A stretch of 64,000 nucleotides of DNA. It comes from Bacteroidia bacterium. GTDB lineage: Bacteria > Bacteroidota > Bacteroidia > M30B66. The notes under the pieces are model-generated. The model did no database searches. It had not been told where the DNA came from and saw only the letters and a list, made by a program, of their open reading frames with translations. The position numbers and the translations under genes are program-made. The DNA is taken from NCBI GenBank assembly GCA_018401705.1, contig JAGYKL010000006.1, positions 62,001 to 126,000 on the forward strand. Direction: 5' to 3'. This document shows, piece after piece, positions 19,634 to 30,245 of the stretch; within the stretch, counting starts at the first letter, position 1, and each line of letters opens with the position of its first letter.

Positions 19634-22000
19634 TTATTTCTTTTTACTTTTTGTTTTTTTAGAAGCTGCTGTTGCCGCTTTAGCTTTACCAACCATTTTC
19701 TTGGGCTTGTTAGCATCATCGGCGATGATAGCTTCAACGTCTGTAAGGTTAAGCGAATTTGGATCTGTTCCTTTAGGGATTTTGAAGTTTTCCTTTCCTT
19801 TAGAAATATAGGGTCCCCATCTGCCATTTAAGACTTGAATTAATGGGTCTGTTTCATTAAAGATTTTAATCACTTTTTCAGCGTCCGCTTTTCTTTTAGC
19901 GAGAATTATTTCTATAGCTCGCTCTGTGGTTATCTCAAGAGGGTCCTCATCTTTTGGAATCGAATAAAATTTCGAGTCATGTCTAATATATGGGCCAAAT
20001 CTACCTGTTCCTATATTTATGTCTTTATCTTCAAACATTTCAAGCTTTCTTGGAAGCTTGAAAAGGTCAATGGCTTCTTCTAAAGAAATAGTTTCTAATC
20101 TTTGACCTTGTCTAAGGTTTGAAAACTTTTTTTCTTCATCCTCATTTTCTCCAATTTGGGCCAAAGCTCCATATCTGCCAATTCTTACATAAATATTTTT
20201 TCCGGTCTTAGGATCAACACCTAAATGTCTTGCACCTGTTGCACGTTCAGATTCTTCTAGTGTTTTCGAAACCGTTTTAATAAAAGGCTGATAGAAACTT
20301 TTAAGCATTAATGTCCATTCCTGGAGTCCTTCTGCAATTTCATCAAACTCTTTCTCCACTTTTGCGGTAAAGTTATAATCCATTATTTGCTCAAAGTTTT
20401 CCACTAAGAAATCGTTAACAACAGTACCTATATCTGTTGGAAAGAGCTTATTCTTTTCATGACCTGTAATCTCTGTCTTTTCTGTATCTGAGACACTTGA
20501 ATCCTTTAAAGTAATAACCTTATAATTTCTAGGTGTTCCTTCTCTTTCTTCTTTTACAACGTAATTTCTTTTTTGAATTGTTGAAATTGTTGGCGCGTAA
20601 GTTGAAGGTCTTCCTATTCCGAGTTCTTCTAACTTTTTAACCAATGCAGCTTCTGTATATCTTGGAGGGGGGCTACTAAATTTTTGAGTCGCGGTTAATT
20701 CATTTAACTCTAACCGCATTCCTTTTGCCACTGGAGGAAGCAAATTACTCACTTCTTCTTCTTCTGGAGCATCGTCAAATGACTCAGAGTAAACTTTCAA
20801 GAAACCATCAAAAATTACCACTTCTCCAAGAGCTTCGAGTTGTTCTTCTAAGCCAGAGATTGCAATTTTGACTACAGTCTTTTCTATTTCTGCATCAGCC
20901 ATTTGTGAAGCAAGGGTTCTTTTCCAGATTAATTCATAAAGCCGATTTTCTTGTGTATCACCTTTTTCTGGTGTTTGTTCCATATAGGTTGGGCGAATAG
21001 CTTCGTGAGCTTCTTGCGCCCCTTTAGACTTTGTCGTAAATTGTCTAGCCTTATGATAACGCTCCCCATATGCAGAATTTATTTGATTTTTAGCTGATTG
21101 AATAGCTGTATCAGATAAGTTAACAGAGTCTGTTCTCATATAAGTTATTCGCCCAGCTTCGTAAAGCTTTTGAGCAACAACCATAGTTTGACTAACAGAG
21201 AAACCTAATTTTCTTGAAGCTTCCTGTTGTAGAGTAGACGTTGTAAAAGGAGCAGAGGGAGTTCTACGAGAAGGTTTTTTCTCAACATCTATAATCGTAA
21301 AATTAGCATTGTTGCATGCATTTACAAATGTTTCTGCCTCCTCATAAGTTTGTATTTTTCTTGGAAGAGTAGCTTTGAGAGTATAACTTTTCCCTTCATG
21401 CTGAAACGAAAGTAAAGCAACAACTCTAAAGGAAGAAGAAGTTGAGAATGCTGTAATGTCACGTTCTCTTTCAACCAGTAGCCTTACTGCCACAGATTGA
21501 ACCCTTCCTGCCGATAATGAAGGTTTAACTTTCTTCCATAATACGGGAGAAAGTTCATAACCTACAATTCTATCCAACACTCTTCTTGCCTGCTGAGCGT
21601 TGACCAAATTGTAGTCAATTTTCCTTGGAGAATCAATCGCTTTCAGAATTGCAGGCTTGGTAATTTCATGAAAAACAATTCTTTTGGTATTGTCCTGATT
21701 AAGGTTTAGCGCTTCCAATAGGTGCCAAGAAATAGCTTCTCCCTCACGGTCCTCGTCCGATGCCAGCCATACTGTTTCAGCTTCTTTCGATAATTTGGTT
21801 AGCTCTTTAATAATATCTTTTTTGTCGGGAGAGACCTCATATTTAGGTTGAAAATTATTCTCTACATCAACCGAAATATCACTCTTACTTAAATCCCGAA
21901 TGTGGCCAAAGCAGGATTTTACTAAAAAGTCAGATCCAAGAAAACCACCAATCGTTTTGGCTTTTGCGGGTGACTCAACAATGACAAGGTTTTTGGCCAT
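19634..22000 (-). CDS. topA: DNA topoisomerase I
   Basis: This type IA topoisomerase (788 residues) relaxes negative supercoils. An N-terminal Toprim domain (LVIVESPAKAKTIGGFLG; acidic triad in SDEDREGEAISWH) is followed by the catalytic core with the active-site Tyr in ITYMRTDSVNLS. The C-terminal part carries repeated zinc-less TopoIA C-terminal domains (FGPYIRHDSKFY, WGPYISKGKENF) and ends in a Lys-rich tail. The arginase-fold gene begins 16 bp downstream. It is divergent from miaB across a 152-bp promoter region. Confidence 0.97.
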   Translation of the reverse strand: MAKNLVIVESPAKAKTIGGFLGSDFLVKSCFGHIRDLSKSDISVDVENNFQPKYEVSPDKKDIIKELTKLSKEAETVWLASDEDREGEAISWHLLEALNLNQDNTKRIVFHEITKPAILKAIDSPRKIDYNLVNAQQARRVLDRIVGYELSPVLWKKVKPSLSAGRVQSVAVRLLVERERDITAFSTSSSFRVVALLSFQHEGKSYTLKATLPRKIQTYEEAETFVNACNNANFTIIDVEKKPSRRTPSAPFTTSTLQQEASRKLGFSVSQTMVVAQKLYEAGRITYMRTDSVNLSDTAIQSAKNQINSAYGERYHKARQFTTKSKGAQEAHEAIRPTYMEQTPEKGDTQENRLYELIWKRTLASQMADAEIEKTVVKIAISGLEEQLEALGEVVIFDGFLKVYSESFDDAPEEEEVSNLLPPVAKGMRLELNELTATQKFSSPPPRYTEAALVKKLEELGIGRPSTYAPTISTIQKRNYVVKEEREGTPRNYKVITLKDSSVSDTEKTEITGHEKNKLFPTDIGTVVNDFLVENFEQIMDYNFTAKVEKEFDEIAEGLQEWTLMLKSFYQPFIKTVSKTLEESERATGARHLGVDPKTGKNIYVRIGRYGALAQIGENEDEEKKFSNLRQGQRLETISLEEAIDLFKLPRKLEMFEDKDINIGTGRFGPYIRHDSKFYSIPKDEDPLEITTERAIEIILAKRKADAEKVIKIFNETDPLIQVLNGRWGPYISKGKENFKIPKGTDPNSLNLTDVEAIIADDANKPKKMVGKAKAATAASKKTKSKKK

Positions 22001-22032
22001 AATTTAAATTTTATTTGAACGGTGTTCTCCGG

Positions 22033-22065
22033 CAAAGAAACAGAAACAATTTGAGCTCTTCCAAA
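22033..22065 (-). promoter_or_regulatory. Probable topA promoter
   Basis: On the minus strand, TTTG (complement of 22062-22065) is followed by exactly 21 nt and then TTTCTTTG (complement of 22033-22040), which matches the -7 consensus TAnnTTTG at 7 of 8 positions. It lies 32 nt before the topA start. Confidence 0.5.
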
Positions 22066-22086
22066 TTAAAAATAGAATCAAGCGAT

Positions 22087-22103
22087 ATGACACGAAGTGT
22101 CAT
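22087..22103. promoter_or_regulatory. 17-bp inverted repeat at the miaB operon promoter
   Basis: Perfect 7-bp arms ATGACAC and GTGTCAT flank GAA. The right arm runs directly into the -33 TTG of the miaB promoter, so a bound protein would be placed to block or help RNA polymerase. It lies between divergent topA and miaB. Confidence 0.45.
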
Positions 22104-22104
22104 T

Positions 22105-22134
22105 TTGTCACATCGGGAGCTTTCACTAATTTTG
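22105..22134 (+). promoter_or_regulatory. Bacteroidota-type promoter of the miaB-secG run
   Basis: TTG at 22105-22107, a 19-nt spacer, and an exact -7 element TAATTTTG at 22127-22134. It lies 18 nt before the ATG at 22153. This supports that ATG over the upstream in-frame start at 22015, which would place the promoter inside the coding region. Confidence 0.7.
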
Positions 22135-22152
22135 CGGACTTCTATTTTAAAT

Positions 22153-23604
22153 ATGTCAGATACACTAAATAAGATAATAGACGAGAACCGTCAAGGCGAG
22201 GCTTTTGTTCAAGAAGTTTCAGCTCCATTAAGTAATGGTAAGAAAATGTTTCTTGAGAGCTATGGTTGTCAAATGAATTTTGCTGATAGCGAAATCGTAG
22301 CATCCATTCTCACAAAAGAAGGCTATTCAACAACCAAGAATATTGATGAAGCAGATTTAATCTTTGTGAACACTTGTGCGATAAGAGATAATGCTGAGCA
22401 AAAAGTTAGACAAAGATTAACAGACTTTAATAAGGTTAAAAAACAAAAGCCGGATTTGATAGTTGGAGTTTTAGGCTGTATGGCCGAAAGGTTAAAATCT
22501 AAATTGCTCGAAGAGGAAAAATTAGTAGACCTTGTCGTTGGACCAGATGCATACAGAGACCTGCCTTCGCTAATTAATACTGCCGAGGACGGGCAAAAGG
22601 CAATGAATGTTATTCTCTCAAAAGAAGAAACCTATGCTGATATTTCTCCAGTTCGCTTAGGAGGAAATGGAATTACTGCCTTTGTTTCAATTACAAGAGG
22701 ATGTGATAATATGTGTTCATTCTGTGTTGTTCCATTTACTAGAGGAAGAGAAAGGAGTAGAGACCCTGAAACAATTGTGAGCGAAGTTAAGGACCTTTAC
22801 AAAAACGGCTTTAGAGAAGTTACTTTATTAGGTCAAAATGTTGATTCATATTTATATGCTGGAGGAGGCTTAAAGAAAGAGATATACTCTAAAGATGAGC
22901 TTGATAAGGCTGTTAATTTTGCTCAGCTTCTTGAAAAAGTGGCTGTTTCTGTTCCTGGAATTAGAATCCGTTTTTCTACATCTCATCCAAAAGATATGAC
23001 AAACGAGGTTCTATATACAATGGCTAAATATGATAACATTTGCAAGTATATCCACCTGCCGGTACAATCTGGAAACTCTGAATTGCTTGACAAAATGAAT
23101 CGCGGCTACACCAGAGAGTGGTACATGAGTAGAATCAATACTATACGAGAAATAATACCAGAATGTGGAATTTCTACTGATATAATTTCAGGATTTTGTT
23201 CAGAAACTACTGAACAACATCAGGAAACTCTTAGCCTTATGGAGTGGGTTGGATATGATTTCGCCTATATGTTTAAGTACTCAGAAAGGCCTAAAACTTT
23301 AGCGGAGAGAAAATTTAAGGATGATGTGCCCGAAGAAGTAAAGGGAAGCCGATTAAAGGAAATTATTGAGTTACAAAACCGACTTTCTCTAGAAAGCAAT
23401 AAAAAAGATATTGGGAAAGTACACCAGGTTCTAGTTGAAGGTCCATCAAAAAGATCTCAGGAACATCTATCTGGAAGAAATACTCAAAATAAGGTGATTG
23501 TTTTCCCTAAAGAAAACTACAAAGCGGGTGAGCTTGTAGACGTTCTTGTTCACGATTGTTCATCAGCAACATTGTTGGGAACGGCAGTTGATTATTCAAA
23601 ATAG
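22153..23604 (+). CDS. miaB: tRNA (N6-isopentenyl adenosine(37)-C2)-methylthiotransferase
   Basis: MiaB adds a methylthio group to i6A37 in tRNAs reading U-starting codons. The 483-residue protein has the N-terminal cluster domain (Cys39, Cys75, Cys109 in [23 protein letters not shown] and LGCMAER), the radical SAM motif CxxxCxxC at Cys184, 188 and 191 ([10 protein letters not shown]) and a C-terminal TRAM domain. The start at 22153 (MSDTLNKI) is chosen because family homology begins near there and a clear promoter lies just upstream. It leads a plus-strand run that reaches secG. Confidence 0.95.
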   Translation: MSDTLNKIIDENRQGEAFVQEVSAPLSNGKKMFLESYGCQMNFADSEIVASILTKEGYSTTKNIDEADLIFVNTCAIRDNAEQKVRQRLTDFNKVKKQKPDLIVGVLGCMAERLKSKLLEEEKLVDLVVGPDAYRDLPSLINTAEDGQKAMNVILSKEETYADISPVRLGGNGITAFVSITRGCDNMCSFCVVPFTRGRERSRDPETIVSEVKDLYKNGFREVTLLGQNVDSYLYAGGGLKKEIYSKDELDKAVNFAQLLEKVAVSVPGIRIRFSTSHPKDMTNEVLYTMAKYDNICKYIHLPVQSGNSELLDKMNRGYTREWYMSRINTIREIIPECGISTDIISGFCSETTEQHQETLSLMEWVGYDFAYMFKYSERPKTLAERKFKDDVPEEVKGSRLKEIIELQNRLSLESNKKDIGKVHQVLVEGPSKRSQEHLSGRNTQNKVIVFPKENYKAGELVDVLVHDCSSATLLGTAVDYSK

Positions 23605-23617
23605 TTTCTGTCTGATC

Positions 23618-24862
23618 ATGGAGTTACAAGATGTAAAAAACAGGTTTAGTATCATTGGAAGCGCTCCGATGTTAGATAGGGCCATAGACACAGCATGGAG
23701 GGTGGCATCCACAGATTTATCTGTGTTAATTACAGGAGAAAGCGGAACTGGTAAGGAAGTGTTTTCTAAGGTAATTCACAGTTTTTCTTCACGCAAGCAT
23801 GGCCCATTTATCGCAGTAAACTGCGGAGCTATCCCAGAAGGTACAATAGATTCAGAGCTTTTCGGTCATGAAAAGGGCTCATTTACAGGAGCTAATGAAG
23901 CAAGAAAAGGATATTTTGAAGTTGCCGGAGGCGGAACAATTTTCTTGGATGAAGTAGCAGAACTCCCCCTTCAAACCCAAGTTCGCTTGCTTCGCGTTTT
24001 AGAAACAGGCGAATTCATTAAGGTCGGGTCTTCAAAAGTGCTTAAAACAGATGTTCGGATTGTTGCTGCAACGAATGTAAATATTCCGGACGCTATTGAA
24101 AAAGGAAAGTTCAGAGAAGACTTATATTACAGATTAAATACGGTTCCAATTAAAATCCCACCACTCAGGGAAAGGGGCCAAGATATTCTTCTTCTATTTA
24201 GAAAGTTTGCAGCAGATTTTGCTGCAAAATATAATATGCCTCCTGTTAGACTAGATGAACAATCTCATCAGTTAATGCTAAATTACAGATGGCCAGGAAA
24301 TATAAGGCAATTGAAGAACGTTACAGAACAAATTTCGATTATTGAGAATGAGCGAAATATTTCTGCAGAAGTGTTATCACGATATCTTCCTGGGCAAAAC
24401 AATAGCCTATTACCAGCAAAGTTGGATGGAGAGAACAAAGCTGATATTTCAGAAAGAGAGATTCTTTACAAGGTTCTTTTTGACATGAAGAAAGATATGG
24501 TTGAAATGAAGAAGTTAATTTTGGATTTAATCCAGAATGGTGGAGATGAAGCTCATTTTAATGAAGATAATGCTCAACTCATTTCAAAGCTTTATCAAGA
24601 TGTAAATCAGCAGAACGCTCAACATATTTCTAAAGTAATTCAGCCGGTAGTTCATAATCCTCAGCCTGAACCCTATTATCCGCCGGTAACAGAGCATGAG
24701 GAGCTTGAAGAAGAAAGTTTATCACTTGAGGAAAGAGAGAAAGAGCTTATTATTAAAGCACTCGAGAAATACCGAGGACGTAGAAAACAAGCAGCACTTG
24801 AATTAGGGATTTCTGAGAGAACCTTGTATAGAAAAATTAAGGAATACGGGATAAACCTATAA
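23618..24862 (+). CDS. Sigma54-interacting AAA+ transcription activator (no receiver domain)
   Basis: This 414-residue bacterial enhancer-binding protein uses ATP hydrolysis to open promoters held by sigma54 polymerase. Visible: Walker A GESGTGKE (residues 40-47), the sigma54-contact loop as GSFTGA (87-92; classical GAFTGA), Walker B GGGTIFLDE (104-112), the arginine finger region FREDLYYRLN and a C-terminal Fis-type helix-turn-helix (RKQAALELGISERTLYRKI). It lacks a regulatory N-terminal domain, so control is probably by level or a partner. The ATG at 23618 lies 13 bp after miaB; the upstream open frame overlaps miaB and is not needed. Confidence 0.93.
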   Translation: MELQDVKNRFSIIGSAPMLDRAIDTAWRVASTDLSVLITGESGTGKEVFSKVIHSFSSRKHGPFIAVNCGAIPEGTIDSELFGHEKGSFTGANEARKGYFEVAGGGTIFLDEVAELPLQTQVRLLRVLETGEFIKVGSSKVLKTDVRIVAATNVNIPDAIEKGKFREDLYYRLNTVPIKIPPLRERGQDILLLFRKFAADFAAKYNMPPVRLDEQSHQLMLNYRWPGNIRQLKNVTEQISIIENERNISAEVLSRYLPGQNNSLLPAKLDGENKADISEREILYKVLFDMKKDMVEMKKLILDLIQNGGDEAHFNEDNAQLISKLYQDVNQQNAQHISKVIQPVVHNPQPEPYYPPVTEHEELEEESLSLEEREKELIIKALEKYRGRRKQAALELGISERTLYRKIKEYGINL

Positions 24863-24865
24863 TAA

Positions 24866-25360
24866 ATGACAAAGCTTATTTCTATTGCTTTCGTATTGTT
24901 ATTCCTTCCCTTCAACGCTTGCAGGGTTTCGCTTTCTGGAGGAAATTATGGAGAGGCTAAATCAATCTCTATTAATTTTTTTCCGAATCAGGCAGCATTG
25001 GTTCAGCCAACGCTTAGTCAGGCTTTTACTGAAGATTTAAGAAACTTTTTCCAGTCTCAAAGTCCACTCGCTCTAGTTCAAAGGGGCGGAGATCTTAATC
25101 TGCAAGGAGCAATTACCGATTATAGAGTTGCACCGGTTGGCATTGGTAATCAAACGGCATCATCAAATAGGCTCACAATTACTGTGAAAGTGAGTTTCAC
25201 AAATACATTAGATGAAACCAAAGATTTTGAAAGTAGTTTCTCAAGATTTGCCGATTTTCCTTCTTCTCAGAATCTGGTTTCTATTGAAGCAGATTTAATA
25301 AGAGAGATAAATCAACAATTAATTCAAGATATTTTCAATAAAGCGCTAATTAATTGGTAG
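24866..25360 (+). CDS. lptE: LptE-like LPS-assembly lipoprotein
   Basis: The 164-residue protein has a lipoprotein signal (LLFLPFNAC, Cys about 19) and the compact LptE-type fold: GNYGEAKSISINFFPNQ, a helix (LSQAFTEDLRNFFQ), then GDLNLQGAITDYRVAPVG and a beta strand with NRLTITVKVSFTNT. LptE plugs the LptD barrel that inserts LPS in the outer membrane. The gene follows the activator by 3 bp. The symbol is given at family level; sequence identity in this family is low. Confidence 0.8.
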   Translation: MTKLISIAFVLLFLPFNACRVSLSGGNYGEAKSISINFFPNQAALVQPTLSQAFTEDLRNFFQSQSPLALVQRGGDLNLQGAITDYRVAPVGIGNQTASSNRLTITVKVSFTNTLDETKDFESSFSRFADFPSSQNLVSIEADLIREINQQLIQDIFNKALINW

Positions 25361-25362
25361 AT

Positions 25363-26247
25363 ATGAATAAGTCTGAATTTATTGACTTATGTCAGACGCC
25401 GCAAAAGGCAAATTCAATTCATGTAAATGAATTGAAGGAAATTATTGAAAGATATCCCTTTTTTCAAGCCCCAAGGGTTCTGTATTGTCTTGCCCTAAAG
25501 AATGGAGAGCAAATAGGATATTCTGATGCTTTAAAAGCTGTGGCACTTCACACCCCTAGCAGAAAGAGGTTATTTCAATTGATTGAAGGAGGCTTTCCCA
25601 TTGATCATTCTGAAATAGAAACTAAAGACGATAAAGTAAGTCAGGTTGAACTTAAAGAAGTTGCCGTAGAAATTATTGAACCCAAAATAGATTTACCTCT
25701 TCCGGGAGAAGAAAGTCTCCTAAAGGAGATTATTAATTATCCTCACGTAAAACGGGAGGAAGAAAACAAAGAGCATCTAGCTAAACAAGAAACCAATTCT
25801 GCTAATAGTGAGGTGGTTGTGGAAATAGAGCCAGAAGAACATTTCAAAAAAAGCGAACCAGAGCAAATTATTCAAGAGAAAAACAATTCTTCGAAATCAT
25901 TTTTGTTTTGGTTACAGCAGGTTCAAAAAGAGAATGGCAAGTTTGAAAAATCAGAGGAAGAGGAACTTTCAAAAACGAAAGAAGAAATCATAGAGTCATT
26001 TATTAAAACAGAACCAAGAATTTCCAAACCTCAGAAGTCGGAATTCTTTTCAGCCCAATCAATGGCCAAAAAGAGCACTGTAGATACCGAAGAAATTGTT
26101 TCTGAAACATTAGCAAGAATTTATCAAGCTCAGGGCAATTCAGAAAAGGCAAAGCGTATCTATGAAAAATTAAGTTTGCTAAATCCGGATAAAAGCAGTT
26201 ACTTTGCCGGCCTTATAAAAAAATTGGAAAACCCTGATTTATCATGA
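25363..26247 (+). CDS. Hypothetical protein with a C-terminal TPR-like segment
   Basis: I start at the ATG at 25363 ([10 protein letters not shown]), 2 bp after the lptE stop; an in-frame TTG at 25354 overlaps that stop. The 294-residue protein has a conserved-looking helical N-terminus ([20 protein letters not shown]), a long charged, Glu/Lys-rich middle, and a final TPR-like helix pair ([20 protein letters not shown]). No signal peptide is seen, so it is probably cytoplasmic. Proteins of this layout between lptE and secG occur in other Bacteroidota as far as I recall; function unknown. Confidence 0.8.
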   Translation: MNKSEFIDLCQTPQKANSIHVNELKEIIERYPFFQAPRVLYCLALKNGEQIGYSDALKAVALHTPSRKRLFQLIEGGFPIDHSEIETKDDKVSQVELKEVAVEIIEPKIDLPLPGEESLLKEIINYPHVKREEENKEHLAKQETNSANSEVVVEIEPEEHFKKSEPEQIIQEKNNSSKSFLFWLQQVQKENGKFEKSEEEELSKTKEEIIESFIKTEPRISKPQKSEFFSAQSMAKKSTVDTEEIVSETLARIYQAQGNSEKAKRIYEKLSLLNPDKSSYFAGLIKKLENPDLS

Positions 26248-26570
26248 GTGGTATTTTATCAGTACTTATAATATTAGCATCTATCCTTCTAATTCTAGTT
26301 GTGTTAGTGCAGAATTCTAAAGGAGGTGGCTTGTCATCAACCTTTGCTTCAAGCAACCAAGTAATGGGTGTGCGTAAAACAACAGATTTTCTTGAAAAAT
26401 CTACTTGGACACTAGTCGCCGTTTTGGTGGTACTTTGTTTAGCATCATCTATTGTTAGCAAATCTGGAGGCGAAACAGCAAGAAATAGCATCAGTCAGGA
26501 AAAAGCTGAGTCAGCTGTTGAAAATTCAGCCGTGCCTGTTGAGGCTCCTGTTTTGCCTGAGCAAGAATAA
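26244..26570 (+). CDS. secG: Preprotein translocase subunit SecG
   Basis: SecG is the small accessory subunit of the SecYEG channel. The 108-residue protein has two membrane helices (residues about 2-22 and 52-71) flanking the conserved loop [20 protein letters not shown] with the family's GGG. A charged tail of about 35 residues follows, longer than in E. coli. The start overlaps the previous stop by 4 bp (ATGA). A strong hairpin terminator follows 13 bp after the stop. Confidence 0.95.
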   Translation: MSGILSVLIILASILLILVVLVQNSKGGGLSSTFASSNQVMGVRKTTDFLEKSTWTLVAVLVVLCLASSIVSKSGGETARNSISQEKAESAVENSAVPVEAPVLPEQE

Positions 26571-26583
26571 TTAAATAGTTTTC

Positions 26584-26630
26584 AAAGCAAAACGTGTCAG
26601 TCTGTCATCAGAACTGACACGTTTTGCTTT
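26584..26630 (+). terminator. Long perfect hairpin after secG, probable terminator
   Basis: Two perfectly complementary 18-nt arms (26584-26601 and 26613-26630; right arm ACTGACACGTTTTGCTTT) enclose an 11-nt loop. The stem ends in T-rich sequence. It separates the miaB-secG run from groES-groL. Confidence 0.8.
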
Positions 26631-26646
26631 TATATAAGGCTGTTTC

Positions 26647-26656
26647 TGACAAAATG
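26647..26656. promoter_or_regulatory. Decamer shared with the miaB promoter region
   Basis: TGACAAAATG here is the reverse complement of CATTTTGTCA at 22101-22110, which overlaps the -33 region of the miaB operon. The site lies 27 bp upstream of the candidate sigma54 -24 box of groES. It could be a binding half-site of a common regulator; two copies in 64 kb are weak evidence alone. Confidence 0.3.
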
Positions 26657-26682
26657 TGACCAAAGGCAATTTGTTTTTTTCA

Positions 26683-26697
26683 TGGCATATCATTAGC
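26683..26697 (+). promoter_or_regulatory. Candidate sigma54 (-24/-12) promoter of groES-groL
   Basis: TGGCAT at 26683-26688 and TTAGC at 26693-26697 place GG and GC exactly 10 nt apart, as sigma54 requires. The -24 half matches well (TGGCA) and the -12 half has one mismatch to TTGC. It would give a leader of about 40 nt. No exact TAnnTTTG element is seen in this gap. Confidence 0.45.
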
Positions 26698-26749
26698 TAA
26701 CTGCTTGCAGCAAACAATAAATTGTTTAATCTCAATTAATATTAAAATC

Positions 26750-27028
26750 ATGTCAGAAGTATCCATTCGTCCTCTTCAGGACAGAGTTCTTGTAGAAGCA
26801 GCAGCAGCAGAAGAGAAAACGGCAGGGGGAATTATTATTCCTGATACTGCCAAAGAAAAACCTCAAAAAGGGCGTATTGTAGCAGTAGGAAATGGCAAGA
26901 AAGACGAGCCATTAACTGTTAAAGTAGGAGATGAAGTATTATATGGCAAATATGCCGGAACAGAAATATCTGTTCAAGGCCGTGATTACCTGATCATGCG
27001 CGAGTCTGATATTTTCGCAATTCTTTAA
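26750..27028 (+). CDS. groES: Co-chaperonin GroES
   Basis: The 92-residue GroES caps the GroEL chamber. Visible: [17 protein letters not shown], the mobile loop ([18 protein letters not shown]) and the C-terminal [23 protein letters not shown]. The ATG at 26750 is the family start; the open frame extends to 26705 only by chance. groL follows after 23 bp. Confidence 0.97.
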   Translation: MSEVSIRPLQDRVLVEAAAAEEKTAGGIIIPDTAKEKPQKGRIVAVGNGKKDEPLTVKVGDEVLYGKYAGTEISVQGRDYLIMRESDIFAIL

Positions 27029-27036
27029 AAAATTAA

Positions 27037-28689
<1,653 letters not shown>

Positions 28690-28717
28690 TTTTTTATTAG
28701 CCAATTAGCTAATCTTT

Positions 28718-28752
28718 AAAAAGCGCAAGCCCCAATAGGCTTGCGCTTTTTT
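28718..28752 (+). terminator. Intrinsic terminator after groL
   Basis: A 14-bp perfect stem (left AAAAAGCGCAAGCC, right its complement) with a 6-nt loop ends in a run of six T. It lies 28 bp after the groL stop. Confidence 0.92.
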
Positions 28753-28830
28753 ATTAAACTTTTTCCAATATCTTACGTCTTAGCGCTTAAACCTTAAAAT
28801 GAATACATAAATTTTGTAGGTTAGCAAGGC

Positions 28831-29598
28831 GTGAATAAATTTACCCAAACCCTATTTTTTCTTGCATTCTTAGGCATTCAGCAATTAGTTGCTCAAACAT
28901 TTCAATTTGGAATTAATGGCAATTATGCAGCTAGTCAATACCTAACTCCCACCATAAAATATAGTGGTTCAGACTCTTCTTATGTTCTTTCGGGAGGTTT
29001 TGGTCTAGGTTTAAGTGCTGCAGTCTTTTTTGATCACGGAGGATATTATTCTAGAAGAATTTATGGTATACGTTTAGAAGGAGTGTATTCAAGAGCAAAT
29101 CAATCATATAAATTTTTCCCAGGTCAAGGAGCTATTGACCCAAATGTCTTTTATCAATACAGACTAAAGATGTCATACATTGATTTACCTGTACTTTTCA
29201 CATTTTGTCCTACGCACCATCAAGGCTTAACTGTGGAAGCGGGCCCTCAACTTTCATTTCTTCAAACAGTAAGCACTCAAGCAGAAGAATCAAGAAATGC
29301 AGAACCTTTAGTGCCTTTTACATCGAAAGATTTCTTTAAACCTATAAATTTTTCTTTTGTCGCAGGGGCTGGCCTATATTATAGTTTTACGGAATCATTT
29401 TCAATAATAGCTACGTTTAGGGCAGGATACACGTTAAATAAATTAACGAACACGGGTATAGAGAATGTTAGTATCACACCTCGAAAGAAAGTTACTTTGG
29501 GAGTAAATGTGCATGCGATTTATAAAATCAATAAGTATGATGCAAAAAAGAATAGAGGCTATAAGTATTACATGAAAAGAATACAAAAGTCAAGATGA
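28831..29598 (+). CDS. Outer-membrane beta-barrel protein (PorT-like family)
   Basis: The start is a GTG. The 255-residue protein has a signal peptide (ending QLVAQ) followed by FQFGINGNYAASQY and alternating beta strands such as YIDLPVLFTF, HQGLTVEAGPQLSFLQ and FSFVAGAGLYYSFTESFSII. This is the small OMP_b-brl/PorT-type barrel. Whether it is the T9SS component PorT itself cannot be told from sequence alone. The SDR gene overlaps its stop (ATGA). Confidence 0.75.
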   Translation: MNKFTQTLFFLAFLGIQQLVAQTFQFGINGNYAASQYLTPTIKYSGSDSSYVLSGGFGLGLSAAVFFDHGGYYSRRIYGIRLEGVYSRANQSYKFFPGQGAIDPNVFYQYRLKMSYIDLPVLFTFCPTHHQGLTVEAGPQLSFLQTVSTQAEESRNAEPLVPFTSKDFFKPINFSFVAGAGLYYSFTESFSIIATFRAGYTLNKLTNTGIENVSITPRKKVTLGVNVHAIYKINKYDAKKNRGYKYYMKRIQKSR

Positions 29599-30245
29599 AA
29601 CAAACCTTAATTCTTCTTGGCGCAACAGGTCTAACAGGGTCTTTGTTACTCAGACAAGCTATTGAGAATGATAATGTTGATTCGATTATTTGTTATCTAA
29701 GAAGATCAACGGGCATAAATTCTTCTAAACTTAAGGAGGTAATTCTTAGCAATGAAGGTTTTTTAGAGCTTCATCAGCTAGACTCAGCCGATGCCGTGAT
29801 TTGTTGTTTGGGAACTACCATAAAAAAAGCGGGTAGTAAAAAAGCATTTAAAAAAGTAGACGTGGAGATTCCTATTCACTTTGCTTCTCTGGCAATAAAA
29901 GCAGAAATCCCAAAGTTTGTTGTACAATCATCTTTGGGCGCAGGCCCCAATGCCTCTGGCTTTTATTTACAATGCAAATCAGAGCTTGAAAAAGCTTTGA
30001 TGGATATGAGTTTTAGTTCATTGAGCATTTTAAGACCTTCTCTCCTTCTTGGAAACAGAAAGGAGTTTCGATTAGGAGAAAAAGTAGGAGAGTTTATTCT
30101 TGCTCTAATAAAGCCTTTTCTTTTTGGCCCATTTAAAAAGTACAGAGCTGTTAAAGCGGATAAAGTTGCTAAGTTGATGCTGCATGAAGCCTTGGAAGGG
30201 GCTTCAGGAGTTCATGTTCATGAGTCAGATCTTATAAATAGCTAA
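29595..30245 (+). CDS. NAD(P)-binding SDR-type oxidoreductase (YbjT/TIP30-like)
   Basis: The 216-residue Rossmann-fold protein carries the dinucleotide motif GATGLTGS (residues about 9-16) and the atypical-SDR sequence FVVQSSLGAGPNASGFYLQCKSELE (in part), with the Tyr and Lys of the family spaced YLQCK. Homologues are small NAD(P)H-binding proteins of unclear substrate. It overlaps the barrel gene by 4 bp, and its TAA sits in CTAA, which also encodes the stop of the convergent DUF983 gene. Confidence 0.85.
   Translation: MKQTLILLGATGLTGSLLLRQAIENDNVDSIICYLRRSTGINSSKLKEVILSNEGFLELHQLDSADAVICCLGTTIKKAGSKKAFKKVDVEIPIHFASLAIKAEIPKFVVQSSLGAGPNASGFYLQCKSELEKALMDMSFSSLSILRPSLLLGNRKEFRLGEKVGEFILALIKPFLFGPFKKYRAVKADKVAKLMLHEALEGASGVHVHESDLINS

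Noticed and set aside
22015-22152. Upstream extension of miaB to 22015
   Set aside because: It would place a well-formed promoter (TTG-N19-TAATTTTG) inside coding sequence, and miaB homology begins near the ATG at 22153.
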